Shown here: positions 1 to 6,046 of the stretch, piece by piece
Layout: every line of letters starts with the position of its first letter
How positions within the stretch are numbered: the stretch's first letter is position 1
Source: Bacillota bacterium
GTDB taxonomy: Bacteria; Bacillota_A; Clostridia; Lachnospirales; Bianqueaceae
Reading direction: 5' to 3'
Length of the DNA stretch: 8,623 bases
Assembly: GCA_017420625.1 (NCBI GenBank)
Contig: JAFOIR010000034.1
Span: forward strand, 1 to 8,623
Notes under the pieces: model-generated
Seen by the model: the letters and a program-made list of their open reading frames with translations, nothing else
Databases searched by the model: none
What the model was told of the DNA's origin: nothing
Made by a program: the position numbers and the translations under genes

Positions 1-144
1 GACGAAAACGGCGAACAGAAGCAGGAATTCGCGATCGACGGCGTGCACATGCTGGCAGCCGCCTATGAAATCGTCTTCCGCAACCTTCGCCCGTACCTGG
101 GACTTTCCATCGGCGATGTGCTCGGCAAGCTGATCGGAAAGTGA
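1..144 (+). CDS. C-terminal fragment of a probable SGNH/GDSL-type hydrolase (partial)
   Basis: The window opens inside a reading frame that runs for 47 codons to a TGA at 142-144; its start lies upstream. The fragment contains Asp-Gly-Val-His (visible residues 13-16) followed by an amphipathic helix with AAAYEIV. This resembles block V of SGNH/GDSL esterases, where a DxxH motif supplies the catalytic Asp and His near the C-terminus and is followed by a helix. The tail after the helix (GLSIGDVLGKLIGK) is not diagnostic. The identification rests on one short motif, so other families are possible. The stop is 10 nt before the next start codon, so the gene is probably co-transcribed with the permease downstream. 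Confidence 0.45.
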   Translation, partial: DENGEQKQEFAIDGVHMLAAAYEIVFRNLRPYLGLSIGDVLGKLIGK

Positions 145-154
145 GGCTTCATTT

Positions 155-1078
155 ATGATCCTGACATTAGCGAAACAAGTCCTGATCATGTTCCTGCTCG
201 CAGGAGTGGGATTCGCAATGTTCAAAACCAAAAAGATCACGCCGGAAGGAAGCAAAACGATCGGCAACATCCTAATTTTCCTGTCCCTCCCGTGCGTCAT
301 CATCAACAGCTTTCTCATAGACAGGACGAGGGAAACGCTGATCGCACTGGGACTTTCCGCACTGGCGGCGGCCGTCGTGCTGGCGCTGGCCATCCTGGTA
401 TCCAGGATCTTCTTTAAGAAAGACCCCATCGCCGCCTTTTCGGCCAGCTTCTCCAATCCCGGTTTCTTCGGAGTGCCGCTGATCGTCGGGTCCTTAAGTT
501 CCGGTGCAGTCTTCTATGTGGCAGCCTTCATCGCTTTCCTGAATCTGCTGCAGTGGACCTACGGCGTTGCCATCATGACCGGCGAGAAGAAAGGCCTGAA
601 GCCGATGGCAGTACTGAAGGCGCCGTTTATGATCGCGATCCTGATCGGACTTTTCTTCTTCCTGACAGGACTGAAGATGCCTTCGATGATCGGCAGTGTG
701 ATCAGTACGATCGCAGCTGTCAATACCCCGCTCGCCATGTTCACGGTGGGCATCTACCTGGCACAGGCGAACGTGCTTCAGATGGTGAAAAGAGGAAAGC
801 TGTACCTGATTTCAGCCGTGCGGCTTCTGCTGATCCCGCTGATCTCGCTGGCTGTGCTGTCTGCTTTGCCGGTTTCTATTTCCGGCTTTTCGATGATGGA
901 AATGAAGACGGCGATCCTGATCGCCGCTGCCTGCCCGGTAGGTTCCAACGTGGCTGTTTACGCGCAGCTGCACGGCAAGGATCATACCTACGCGGTGGAA
1001 GCGGTCGTGATCTCGACACTCTTTTCGGTACTGACGATCCCCGGGGTCGTGTGGCTCTCCCAGCTTATCTGGGGCTGA
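155..1078 (+). CDS. AEC (auxin efflux carrier) family permease
   Basis: This is a 307-residue, very hydrophobic protein with about ten predicted membrane segments in two sets separated by a charged loop (around residues 143-150, GEKKGLK), the layout of AEC/BART-type carriers. Family-typical motifs are visible: LSLPCVIINSF near residues 43-53, NPGFFGVPL at 101-109, a TPLAMFTVGIYLA segment in the second half, and ACPVGSNVAVYA near the penultimate helix. Known bacterial members export or import small organic acids such as malate; the substrate cannot be read from the sequence. The protein should sit in the cytoplasmic membrane. The start at 155 has only a weak ribosome binding site (GTGAGG at 141-146, overlapping the upstream stop), which suggests translational coupling. 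Spacing to the next gene is 44 bp. Family assignment is firm; transport direction and substrate are unknown. Confidence 0.9.
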   Translation: MILTLAKQVLIMFLLAGVGFAMFKTKKITPEGSKTIGNILIFLSLPCVIINSFLIDRTRETLIALGLSALAAAVVLALAILVSRIFFKKDPIAAFSASFSNPGFFGVPLIVGSLSSGAVFYVAAFIAFLNLLQWTYGVAIMTGEKKGLKPMAVLKAPFMIAILIGLFFFLTGLKMPSMIGSVISTIAAVNTPLAMFTVGIYLAQANVLQMVKRGKLYLISAVRLLLIPLISLAVLSALPVSISGFSMMEMKTAILIAAACPVGSNVAVYAQLHGKDHTYAVEAVVISTLFSVLTIPGVVWLSQLIWG

Positions 1079-1106
1079 TCGTCCAAAGATAAATGTCCTG
1101 GGCGAT

Positions 1107-1114
1107 AGGAAGGA
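1107..1114 (+). promoter_or_regulatory. Ribosome binding site fixing the oxidoreductase start
   Basis: AGGAAGGA ends 8 nt before the ATG at 1123. An in-frame ATG at 1093 has no comparable site and would add ten residues ahead of the Rossmann strand, so 1123 is preferred. Confidence 0.75.
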
Positions 1115-1122
1115 CTGTAACC

Positions 1123-2550
1123 ATGAGTAAGATCCATTTTGGTATCCTCGGATGCGGCAATATTGCGAAAAGATTTGCAAAAGCCCTTGCAAAATCCGAA
1201 AAGGCAGAACTTTGCGGCTGTGCTGCCAGAGAATTTGAAAGAGCAGAGAAGTTTGCAGGTGAGTACGGCGGAAAAGCGTATGAAAGCTATGCAGCACTTC
1301 TTTCTGATCCTTCGATCGAAGCCGTCTATATAGCGACGGTACATAATACGCATGCAGAGATTGCCCGAATGGCGATCCTCTCCGGCAAGGCCGTCCTGTG
1401 CGAAAAACCGTTCTTCGTCCATGCGAAGGAAGCCAGGGAGATCATGGCCCTGGCCAAAGAAAAGAACGTCCTGATCATGGAGGGTTTCTGGACCAGGACT
1501 CAGCCGGCTTACCAGAAAGCGGTTTCCTGGCTGAAGGAGGGAAAGATCGGAAAACTCAGGATGATCCGTACCTCATTCTGTTTTGCCATGCCCGAGTGGC
1601 TGAAAGACTCCCGGATCTGGAAAAAGGAAACGGCCGGCGGTGCTTTCCTCGATGCCGGCGTTTATCCCTATGAATTTGTGACCGGCCTCATGGGCGGCGC
1701 ACCCCAGGAACTGCAGTATATGGTTGAGCTGGCGCCCACCGGCGTCGATATGACCGTAGCCTTCAACATGCGTTATCCGGACGGCGTGATTGCCAACTGC
1801 ATGACCTCAGTAGGCGGTCAGATGGATTCCACCGGAATCCTTTCCGGATCGGAAGGCTATATCGAAATGGATTATTTCCTGGGCTGCCGGAAGGCAAGAC
1901 TCTATCAGGGACGGCAGGGTCTTGTGGAAACCTTTGAGGATCCGGAAGAGGAAGGCTTTGTCCATGAGATCGGGCATTTCTGCGATCTGATCCATGAAGG
2001 AAAGATCGAAAGTGATATCAACACCTGGGCGCTGACCCTGGATTTTGCAGAAAAGGCCGATGAGATCTTAGGCGAGAAAAAACCGAAGGCGCCTACGAAA
2101 TTCTCTCTGGAGGACCTGATCCGTCAGGAAGAGACCTATAGGTTTGAAACCTTCCAGGCCCAGGAAGCGGAAGAACTGGGAGAGCTGCTTCGCCAGATGT
2201 CCAAGGAAGATGGAAAAGCAGCGGCCATTCAGATCGAACTGGGCGATATGGAAGTTTACCGCTGGATGCCGCAGGGCACGAATGCCTTCAATGATTACTG
2301 GATGCAGAAAAAGAAAAGCACCGTCCGGATGATGGGAAAAAGTACGCTGCGTCTGTGGACGGAGATGGCCATGCGCGGGGTCCCGCGGAAGATGGAAATG
2401 CTGCCTCAGTCCGACATCGTCTTTTGCGGCGGCGGATTTCCGATCCTGCTGAAGGACGGAACACGGGTCGGTATGATCACCGTATCCGGGCCGGGCGATG
2501 AATACGAACACGATCTGATCGTCCGGGCATTGGAGAAAATGCTGGGTTAG
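1123..2550 (+). CDS. Gfo/Idh/MocA oxidoreductase fused to a C-terminal UPF0303 (haem-degrading-like) domain
   Basis: This is a 475-residue two-domain protein. Residues 1 to about 320 form an NAD(P)-dependent Gfo/Idh/MocA dehydrogenase: N-terminal Rossmann motif GILGCGNIA (7-15), the EKP motif with Lys95 (residues 94-96), and GGAFLDAGVYPYEF with Asp177 and Tyr181. Tyr instead of the usual His at that position is the pattern of dimeric dihydrodiol dehydrogenase-like members. A polar linker (GEKKPKAPTK) leads to a second domain from about Phe327 to the end. It matches UPF0303/HbpS-GlcG-like proteins: SLEDLIRQEE at its start, the NDYW(M)QKK segment at 390-396, GGGFP at 436-440, and TVSG plus a conserved His463 near the end. 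A single-domain Gfo protein is about 320-350 residues and a stand-alone UPF0303 about 150-160, so this is two complete units in one frame. Dehydrogenase substrate and the role of the second domain are unknown. It lies in the operon before cysK, with a 13-bp gap. Confidence 0.88.
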   Translation: MSKIHFGILGCGNIAKRFAKALAKSEKAELCGCAAREFERAEKFAGEYGGKAYESYAALLSDPSIEAVYIATVHNTHAEIARMAILSGKAVLCEKPFFVHAKEAREIMALAKEKNVLIMEGFWTRTQPAYQKAVSWLKEGKIGKLRMIRTSFCFAMPEWLKDSRIWKKETAGGAFLDAGVYPYEFVTGLMGGAPQELQYMVELAPTGVDMTVAFNMRYPDGVIANCMTSVGGQMDSTGILSGSEGYIEMDYFLGCRKARLYQGRQGLVETFEDPEEEGFVHEIGHFCDLIHEGKIESDINTWALTLDFAEKADEILGEKKPKAPTKFSLEDLIRQEETYRFETFQAQEAEELGELLRQMSKEDGKAAAIQIELGDMEVYRWMPQGTNAFNDYWMQKKKSTVRMMGKSTLRLWTEMAMRGVPRKMEMLPQSDIVFCGGGFPILLKDGTRVGMITVSGPGDEYEHDLIVRALEKMLG

Positions 2551-2556
2551 GAAAGG
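2549..2556 (+). promoter_or_regulatory. cysK ribosome binding site
   Basis: AGGAAAGG lies 7 nt before the cysK ATG and overlaps the last two bases of the oxidoreductase TAG stop, consistent with translational coupling. Confidence 0.7.
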
Positions 2557-2563
2557 CAGAGTT

Positions 2564-3502
2564 ATGGCAAATATCGTGCAGGGAATTACCAGCCTCATCG
2601 GGCATACGCCCTTGATGGAGGTCGGTAATATCGAAAAAGAGCTGAGTCTTCAGGCCAGAGTGCTGGTCAAGCTGGAATATTTAAATCCCGCCGGCAGCGT
2701 GAAGGACCGGGCTGCTCTGTATATGATCGAAGACGCGGAGGCGAAAGGGCTTCTGAAGGAAGGATCGGTCATCATTGAGCCGACTTCCGGCAATACCGGC
2801 ATCGGTCTTGCGGCGATCGCAGCATCCCGCGGATACCGGATGATTCTGACCATGCCGGATACCATGAGCGTGGAGAGACAGAATATCCTGAAAGCCTACG
2901 GCGCGCAGGTCGTTCTGACGGAAGGTGCCAGAGGGATGAGCGGAGCGGTAGCTAAAGCGGAAGAACTGGCCGCCCAGATCCCGAACAGCTTCATTCCCGG
3001 GCAGTTCGACAACCCGGCCAACGCAGAAGCGCACCGGCAGACGACAGGTCCGGAGATCTGGCAGGACACGGACGGGAAAGTCGATATCTTTATTGCAGGC
3101 GTCGGTACCGGCGGCACCCTGACAGGCATCGGAGAATATCTGAAAAAGCAGAATCCTTCTGTTCGGATCGTGGCGCTGGAGCCCGCGGATTCACCCCTTT
3201 TGTCAAAAGGACAGGCCGGTCCGCACAAACTGCAGGGCATCGGCGCAAACTTCATCCCGAGCCTGCTCAATCAGAAAATCTATGATGAAGTCTACCTGGC
3301 AACATCGGACGAGGCTTTTGCCGCAGCGAAGATGCTCGCCACGAAAGAAGGAATTTCCGTAGGCATTACCTCCGGCGCAGCGCTTTCGGCTGCGATCGAG
3401 TATGCGAAGAAACCGGAAAATGCCGGCAAGACGATCGTTGCGCTCCTGCCGGACAGCGGTGATCGGTACTATTCCACCCCGCTTTTTCAGCCATCAGTTT
3501 AA
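2564..3502 (+). CDS. cysK: Cysteine synthase A (O-acetylserine sulfhydrylase)
   Basis: This is a 312-residue fold-type II PLP enzyme that makes L-cysteine from O-acetylserine and sulfide in the cytoplasm. All landmarks are present: an N-terminal LIGHTPL segment (11-17), the PLP-lysine motif NPAGSVKDR with Lys47, the substrate loop PTSGNTG (73-79), the phosphate-binding glycine loop GVGTGGT (179-185), Ser270 in the TSGAA segment that contacts the pyridine nitrogen, and a C-terminal PDSGDRYYST (296-305). Length matches the family norm of 300-320. There is no N-terminal or C-terminal haem or CBS domain, so cystathionine beta-synthase is unlikely. I see no T-box or SAM riboswitch ahead of it; it appears to be driven by the upstream promoter of the gene run. 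CysK rather than CysM is favoured by overall similarity, but sulfur-donor preference is not provable here. Confidence 0.95.
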   Translation: MANIVQGITSLIGHTPLMEVGNIEKELSLQARVLVKLEYLNPAGSVKDRAALYMIEDAEAKGLLKEGSVIIEPTSGNTGIGLAAIAASRGYRMILTMPDTMSVERQNILKAYGAQVVLTEGARGMSGAVAKAEELAAQIPNSFIPGQFDNPANAEAHRQTTGPEIWQDTDGKVDIFIAGVGTGGTLTGIGEYLKKQNPSVRIVALEPADSPLLSKGQAGPHKLQGIGANFIPSLLNQKIYDEVYLATSDEAFAAAKMLATKEGISVGITSGAALSAAIEYAKKPENAGKTIVALLPDSGDRYYSTPLFQPSV

Positions 3503-3511
3503 TTTCACCTT

Positions 3512-3519
3512 AGGAGGTG
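3512..3519 (+). promoter_or_regulatory. Strong ribosome binding site fixing the serine hydrolase start
   Basis: AGGAGGTG is a near-perfect anti-16S match and sits directly before the ATG at 3523. An in-frame GTG at 3517 lies inside this site and so is unlikely to be the start. Confidence 0.85.
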
Positions 3520-3522
3520 TTT

Positions 3523-4698
3523 ATGAATTTTCATCTGCTGACACAATATTTGGAAAGCCTGGACGAGGAATATGGAATCAAAGGGCTGGAAGTCATCGTT
3601 TCCAAAGATCATGAGACCGTTTACCGCCGTCAGATCGGCCATTCGGATTATGATCTGAAAATACCGGTGGACGGATCGGAATATTACTATTTCTATTCCT
3701 GCACCAAGGTCGTGACGATGACTGCCATGATGCAGCTGATCGAGCAGGGCAAAGCATCGCTCTTCGATCCGATCTGTCAATATCTGCCGGAATGGGAATA
3801 TGTAACGGTCGTCAATGATTCGCGCTATGCGGAAGATATGATGATGATGCCGAAACTTCATACGGCCAGCCACTTTGCCAAGAACAAGATCCGGATCATC
3901 GACTGCATGGCCATGATGGCGGGTCTTACCTATGATCTAGGCAGCGAACCGATCAAAGCACTTCGTGAAAAGAATCCCAATCCGACCACCCGGGAAGTGA
4001 TCGCGGCCCTTGCGAAAGTACCGCTGATCTATGAGCCGGGAACAAGATTCCGCTATTCCCTGGGACACGATGTCGTCGCTGCGCTGATCGAAGTTATCAG
4101 CGGTGAGCTCTACAGCGAATATCTTAAGAAACACATCTTCGAGCCGCTGGGAATCACAGGCCTCACCTGTCATCCGACGGAAGAACAGAAGAAAAAGCTT
4201 GCTGCACTCTATTCCTGGAAGCCGGAAGAGGATAAGATCGTCCCGGTTCCGCTTAACTTCGGCTTCAGCCTGGGCGACAAATATGAGAGCGGCGGAGCCG
4301 TACTGGCCGGAACGCCGGAAGGCTATCATGCGGTTCTGGATGCCCTGGCGAACGGCGGCGTCGGTGCGAACGGCGTACGGATCCTGAAGGAAGAGACCGT
4401 CATGCTCTTTACTCACAGCGTCACCACCGATGCAGCCCTGGATGATTTCCACAAGCTGGGCCGTCTGGAATACGGCTACGGCCTGGGTGTGCGCGTCAAG
4501 ATCAATGAAGGTTTCGGCCAGGCTCCAGTCGGGGAATTCGGCTGGGACGGCGCTGCCGGCGCTTTCTCTGTGATCGATCCGATGAATCATGTGGCGATCA
4601 CCTATGTGATGCATGTGCTGGGATTCGGTACTGCCTACAGCGTGATCCATCCCAGAATGAGAGATCTGGTATACGAAGGACTGAAAGCGGAGGGCTGA
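3523..4698 (+). CDS. Serine hydrolase of the class-C beta-lactamase/esterase family
   Basis: This is a 391-residue protein of the beta-lactamase-like (PF00144-type) serine hydrolase family. The catalytic SxxK motif is Ser59-Cys-Thr-Lys62, in the context FYSCTKVVTM at the start of a helix. The second motif is Tyr178-Ser179-Leu180 in FRYSLGHDVVAALIEVISG; the third position is Leu rather than the Asn of true AmpC enzymes, as in EstB-like esterases. The KTG-equivalent third motif is Gly340-Trp341-Asp342-Gly343, in place of the common Trp-Gly-Gly of esterase members. No signal peptide is visible, so the enzyme is probably cytoplasmic and more likely an esterase or peptidase-like hydrolase than a drug-resistance beta-lactamase. 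It follows cysK by about 20 bp and is separated by a single base from the glycosylase gene, so it is co-transcribed with both. The natural substrate is unknown. Confidence 0.9.
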   Translation: MNFHLLTQYLESLDEEYGIKGLEVIVSKDHETVYRRQIGHSDYDLKIPVDGSEYYYFYSCTKVVTMTAMMQLIEQGKASLFDPICQYLPEWEYVTVVNDSRYAEDMMMMPKLHTASHFAKNKIRIIDCMAMMAGLTYDLGSEPIKALREKNPNPTTREVIAALAKVPLIYEPGTRFRYSLGHDVVAALIEVISGELYSEYLKKHIFEPLGITGLTCHPTEEQKKKLAALYSWKPEEDKIVPVPLNFGFSLGDKYESGGAVLAGTPEGYHAVLDALANGGVGANGVRILKEETVMLFTHSVTTDAALDDFHKLGRLEYGYGLGVRVKINEGFGQAPVGEFGWDGAAGAFSVIDPMNHVAITYVMHVLGFGTAYSVIHPRMRDLVYEGLKAEG

Positions 4699-4699
4699 G

Positions 4700-5200
4700 A
4701 TGGCCGATTTCATTCAGCATCCCTTCGGACCGATGTACGATGAAAAAAGCCGGATCCTGGTGCTGGGCAGTTTTCCCTCGGTGAAGTCGAGAGAGCAGAC
4801 CTTTTTCTATGGGCATCCGCAGAACCGTTACTGGCCGCTTGTTGCTTCGCTTCTTCAGGAAGAGGTCCCGGCGCACGGTGACATCGAAGCGAAACGCCAT
4901 CTGGCTCTTTCTCACGGAATCGCTATGTGGGACGTGATCCAGAGCTGCCGGATCGAAGGATCGAGTGACAGCACGATCGAAGACGTGACGGTCAACGACA
5001 TCCGGATGATCCTTCAGGCGGCTGATATCCGTCAGATCTTCTGCAACGGAACGAAATCCTATGAACTCTATCAGAAATATACGAAAAAGCTGACCGGGCG
5101 GGACGCTGTCAAGCTTCCCTCCACCAGCCCGGCCAACGCCGCCTGGAACCTTCCAAGGCTTCAGGAAGCATGGAAAGTCATCCTGCCGTACCTGTTTTAG
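4700..5200 (+). CDS. Hypoxanthine/uracil DNA glycosylase (UDG superfamily, family 6-like)
   Basis: This is a 166-residue protein resembling the DNA-deoxyinosine glycosylase branch of the uracil-DNA glycosylase superfamily, which removes hypoxanthine (deaminated adenine) from DNA to start base-excision repair. Visible landmarks are IQHPFGPMYD at the N-terminus, the LVLGSFPS strand-loop (20-27) that corresponds to UDG motif 1, GHPQNRYWP (38-46) with Asn42 as the likely counterpart of the catalytically important Asn of this family, HGIAMWDV (72-79), the NGTK strand (116-119), and the motif-2-like STSPAN (141-146). Its short length and compact single domain fit the family. The start follows the hydrolase stop by one base and has GGAGGG at 4689-4694, so translation is probably coupled. 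It is the last gene of the run. DNA-repair context is not obvious from its neighbours. Confidence 0.88.
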   Translation: MADFIQHPFGPMYDEKSRILVLGSFPSVKSREQTFFYGHPQNRYWPLVASLLQEEVPAHGDIEAKRHLALSHGIAMWDVIQSCRIEGSSDSTIEDVTVNDIRMILQAADIRQIFCNGTKSYELYQKYTKKLTGRDAVKLPSTSPANAAWNLPRLQEAWKVILPYLF

Positions 5201-5215
5201 GTACGGCTTTTCCTT
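5185..5215 (+). terminator. Intrinsic terminator overlapping the glycosylase stop codon
   Basis: A perfect 9-bp stem, GCCGTACCT (5185-5193) with AGGTACGGC (5199-5207), closes a GTTTT loop and is followed by TTTTCCTTTT. The TAG stop at 5198-5200 lies in the loop and the start of the descending arm, so the last codons encode the ascending arm. It ends the + strand gene run. Confidence 0.88.
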
Positions 5216-5220
5216 TTCCG

Positions 5221-5301
5221 GGACCGGATTTCGCGTTTTGTGCGTATTTTTTCGCCTTTTTGATGTGATTTGGCAGGATGTTCACAAATTGTTCACAAAA
5301 A
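5221..5301. other. Intergenic stretch without a recognised gene
   Basis: T-rich spacer between the terminator and the heat-shock promoter. The only pattern seen is a short direct repeat, TTCACAAA at 5281-5288 and again at 5292-5299, just upstream of the CIRCE element. It does not match the CtsR operator (tandem GGTCAAA-type heptads), and no function is assigned. Confidence 0.5.
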
Positions 5302-5334
5302 TTGTTAGCACTCACTCTTGACGAGTGCTAACAA
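5302..5334 (+). promoter_or_regulatory. CIRCE operator (HrcA binding site)
   Basis: TTAGCACTC (5305-5313) and GAGTGCTAA (5323-5331) are separated by exactly 9 nt. This is the consensus CIRCE inverted repeat with no mismatch, and the arms extend to 12 perfect bases on each side (5302-5313 and 5323-5334). CIRCE is bound by the repressor HrcA, which is released on heat stress. Here it overlaps the -35 box of the hsp20 promoter, so bound HrcA should block RNA polymerase. No hrcA gene is in the window. Confidence 0.97.
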
Positions 5335-5345
5335 AGTGGTATAAT
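5318..5345 (+). promoter_or_regulatory. hsp20 promoter (sigma-A type)
   Basis: TTGACG (5318-5323) and a perfect TATAAT (5340-5345) are spaced 16 bp apart. The -35 box lies across the CIRCE spacer and the first base of its right arm. Transcription would begin near 5352, giving a leader of about 135 nt ahead of the hsp20 start codon. Confidence 0.88.
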
Positions 5346-5406
5346 AGACTCAGAACAAAGGAAGAGAGAAGATCAGACAGGGCTTAGGCCCCGGGATCGG
5401 ATCTCA

Positions 5407-5442
5407 GCGATCGAAAAGATCGCAGCGATCAATCTGATCGCT
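5407..5442 (+). repeat. Tandem GCGATC hairpins in the hsp20 leader
   Basis: Four alternating inverted copies occur in 35 nt: GCGATC 5407-5412, GATCGC 5418-5423, GCGATC 5425-5430 and GATCGC 5436-5441. Adjacent copies give two hairpins with 5-nt loops (GAAAA and AATCT; the second stem gains an A-U pair at 5424/5442). Alternatively the outermost copies can pair with each other around an inner GATC/GATC hairpin, so two exclusive folds are possible. A smaller GGGC-TTAG-GCCC hairpin sits just upstream at 5380-5391. The element lies wholly in the predicted untranslated leader. A role in mRNA stability or thermosensing is inferred only. Confidence 0.7.
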
Positions 5443-5473
5443 TCCCCTGCTCAATACAATAATCACTTTTAAT

Positions 5474-5478
5474 GGAGG
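5474..5478 (+). promoter_or_regulatory. Ribosome binding site fixing the hsp20 start
   Basis: GGAGG lies 8 nt before the ATG at 5487. The in-frame ATG at 5472 and GTG at 5478 touch or overlap this site and lack one of their own. The stretch 5474-5480 can pair over seven positions (two G-U) with 5439-5445 in the leader. Confidence 0.85.
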
Positions 5479-5486
5479 TGTTTGAT

Positions 5487-5936
5487 ATGTTACTGCCTAG
5501 TATTTTTGGAGAGAATTTATTGGATGATTGGTTTGACTTCCCGGATATGAGAGGATTTGATCAGGCTGAAAAGAAACTGTACGGAAGACATGCAAACCGT
5601 CTGATGAAGACCGATGTCAAGGAGCACGAAGATCATTATGAGATGGATATTGATCTGCCTGGCTTCAAGAAAGAAGACATTCATCTGGAACTCGAGAACG
5701 GTTATCTGACCATCAGCGCAGCCAAAGGTCTGGAGAGCGAACAGAAAGACGAAAAGCAAGGCCGCATCATTCGCCAGGAGCGTTATACCGGTTCGATGCA
5801 GCGCAGCTTCTACATTGGCGATGCACTTCGGGAAGAGGACATCAAGGCTAAGTTTGAGCATGGCGTTCTGTCACTGAATATCCCGAAGAGAGCGAAAGAG
5901 ATCCCCGCTAAGAAAACGATCATGATCGAAGGCTAA
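5487..5936 (+). CDS. hsp20: Hsp20 / small heat-shock protein (alpha-crystallin family)
   Basis: This is a 149-residue ATP-independent holdase chaperone that binds unfolding proteins in the cytoplasm. The N-terminal arm (MLLPSIFGENLLDDWFDF) is the short hydrophobic/acidic arm seen in many Bacillota homologues. The alpha-crystallin domain covers about residues 40-136, with DIDLPGFKKEDI, the LENGYLTISA strand, and the hallmark GVLSLNIPK with Gly126-Val127-Leu128. The C-terminal tail carries the I-x-I anchor (Ile145-Met-Ile147) used for oligomer assembly. Length is typical for bacterial members. It is a single-gene transcription unit with its own CIRCE-controlled promoter and terminator, so expression should rise on heat or protein-folding stress when HrcA is titrated. 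The structured leader suggests a possible second layer of control. Confidence 0.97.
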   Translation: MLLPSIFGENLLDDWFDFPDMRGFDQAEKKLYGRHANRLMKTDVKEHEDHYEMDIDLPGFKKEDIHLELENGYLTISAAKGLESEQKDEKQGRIIRQERYTGSMQRSFYIGDALREEDIKAKFEHGVLSLNIPKRAKEIPAKKTIMIEG

Positions 5937-5963
5937 ATGCCTTTGAATGGAGACAAGGAAAGC

Positions 5964-5992
5964 AAAAAGCCGTCAGTGTGACGGCTTTTTTT
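5964..5992. terminator. Bidirectional intrinsic terminator between convergent units
   Basis: The stem GCCGTCA (5969-5975) with TGACGGC (5979-5985) has a GTG loop. It is preceded by AAAAA and followed by TTTTTTT, so it has a U-tract on either strand. It would end hsp20 on the + strand and the dgoK-aldolase transcript arriving from the right on the - strand. Confidence 0.92.
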
Positions 5993-6046
5993 GTTGCACT
6001 GTTGATTGTGAATGCAAGGAAAGAGTAGGGATATAGGATGTCCTGA

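Noticed and set aside
553..1092. A 179-codon open frame on the + strand overlapping the permease
   Set aside because: Its translation is rich in Arg, Asp and Gly with no family pattern, and it lies wholly within the well-supported AEC permease in another frame.
1093..1122. Earlier ATG for the oxidoreductase
   Set aside because: The AGGAAGGA site lies between this ATG and the one at 1123, and the extra residues are not expected before the Rossmann strand.
3937..4713. A 258-codon open frame on the - strand opposite the serine hydrolase
   Set aside because: It is a shadow of a conserved gene; the peptide is of low quality with no domain and no suitable ribosome binding site was noted.
5281..5299. 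Direct repeat TTCACAAA upstream of CIRCE, considered as a CtsR operator
   Set aside because: It lacks the GGTCAAA-type heptads and spacing of CtsR sites.
5472..5486. Earlier ATG for hsp20
   Set aside because: This ATG overlaps the GGAGG site serving 5487, and homologues begin at the MLLPSIFGENL segment.
5352..5486. Search for a small leader peptide or known riboswitch in the hsp20 leader
   Set aside because: No ATG, GTG or TTG with a convincing ribosome binding site and no known riboswitch core could be recognised; only the inverted GCGATC array is evident.
6035..6044. Short palindrome AGGATGTCCT downstream of the aldolase gene
   Set aside because: The stem is only 4 bp and no T-run follows on either strand; the hairpin at 5964-5992 is the credible terminator.
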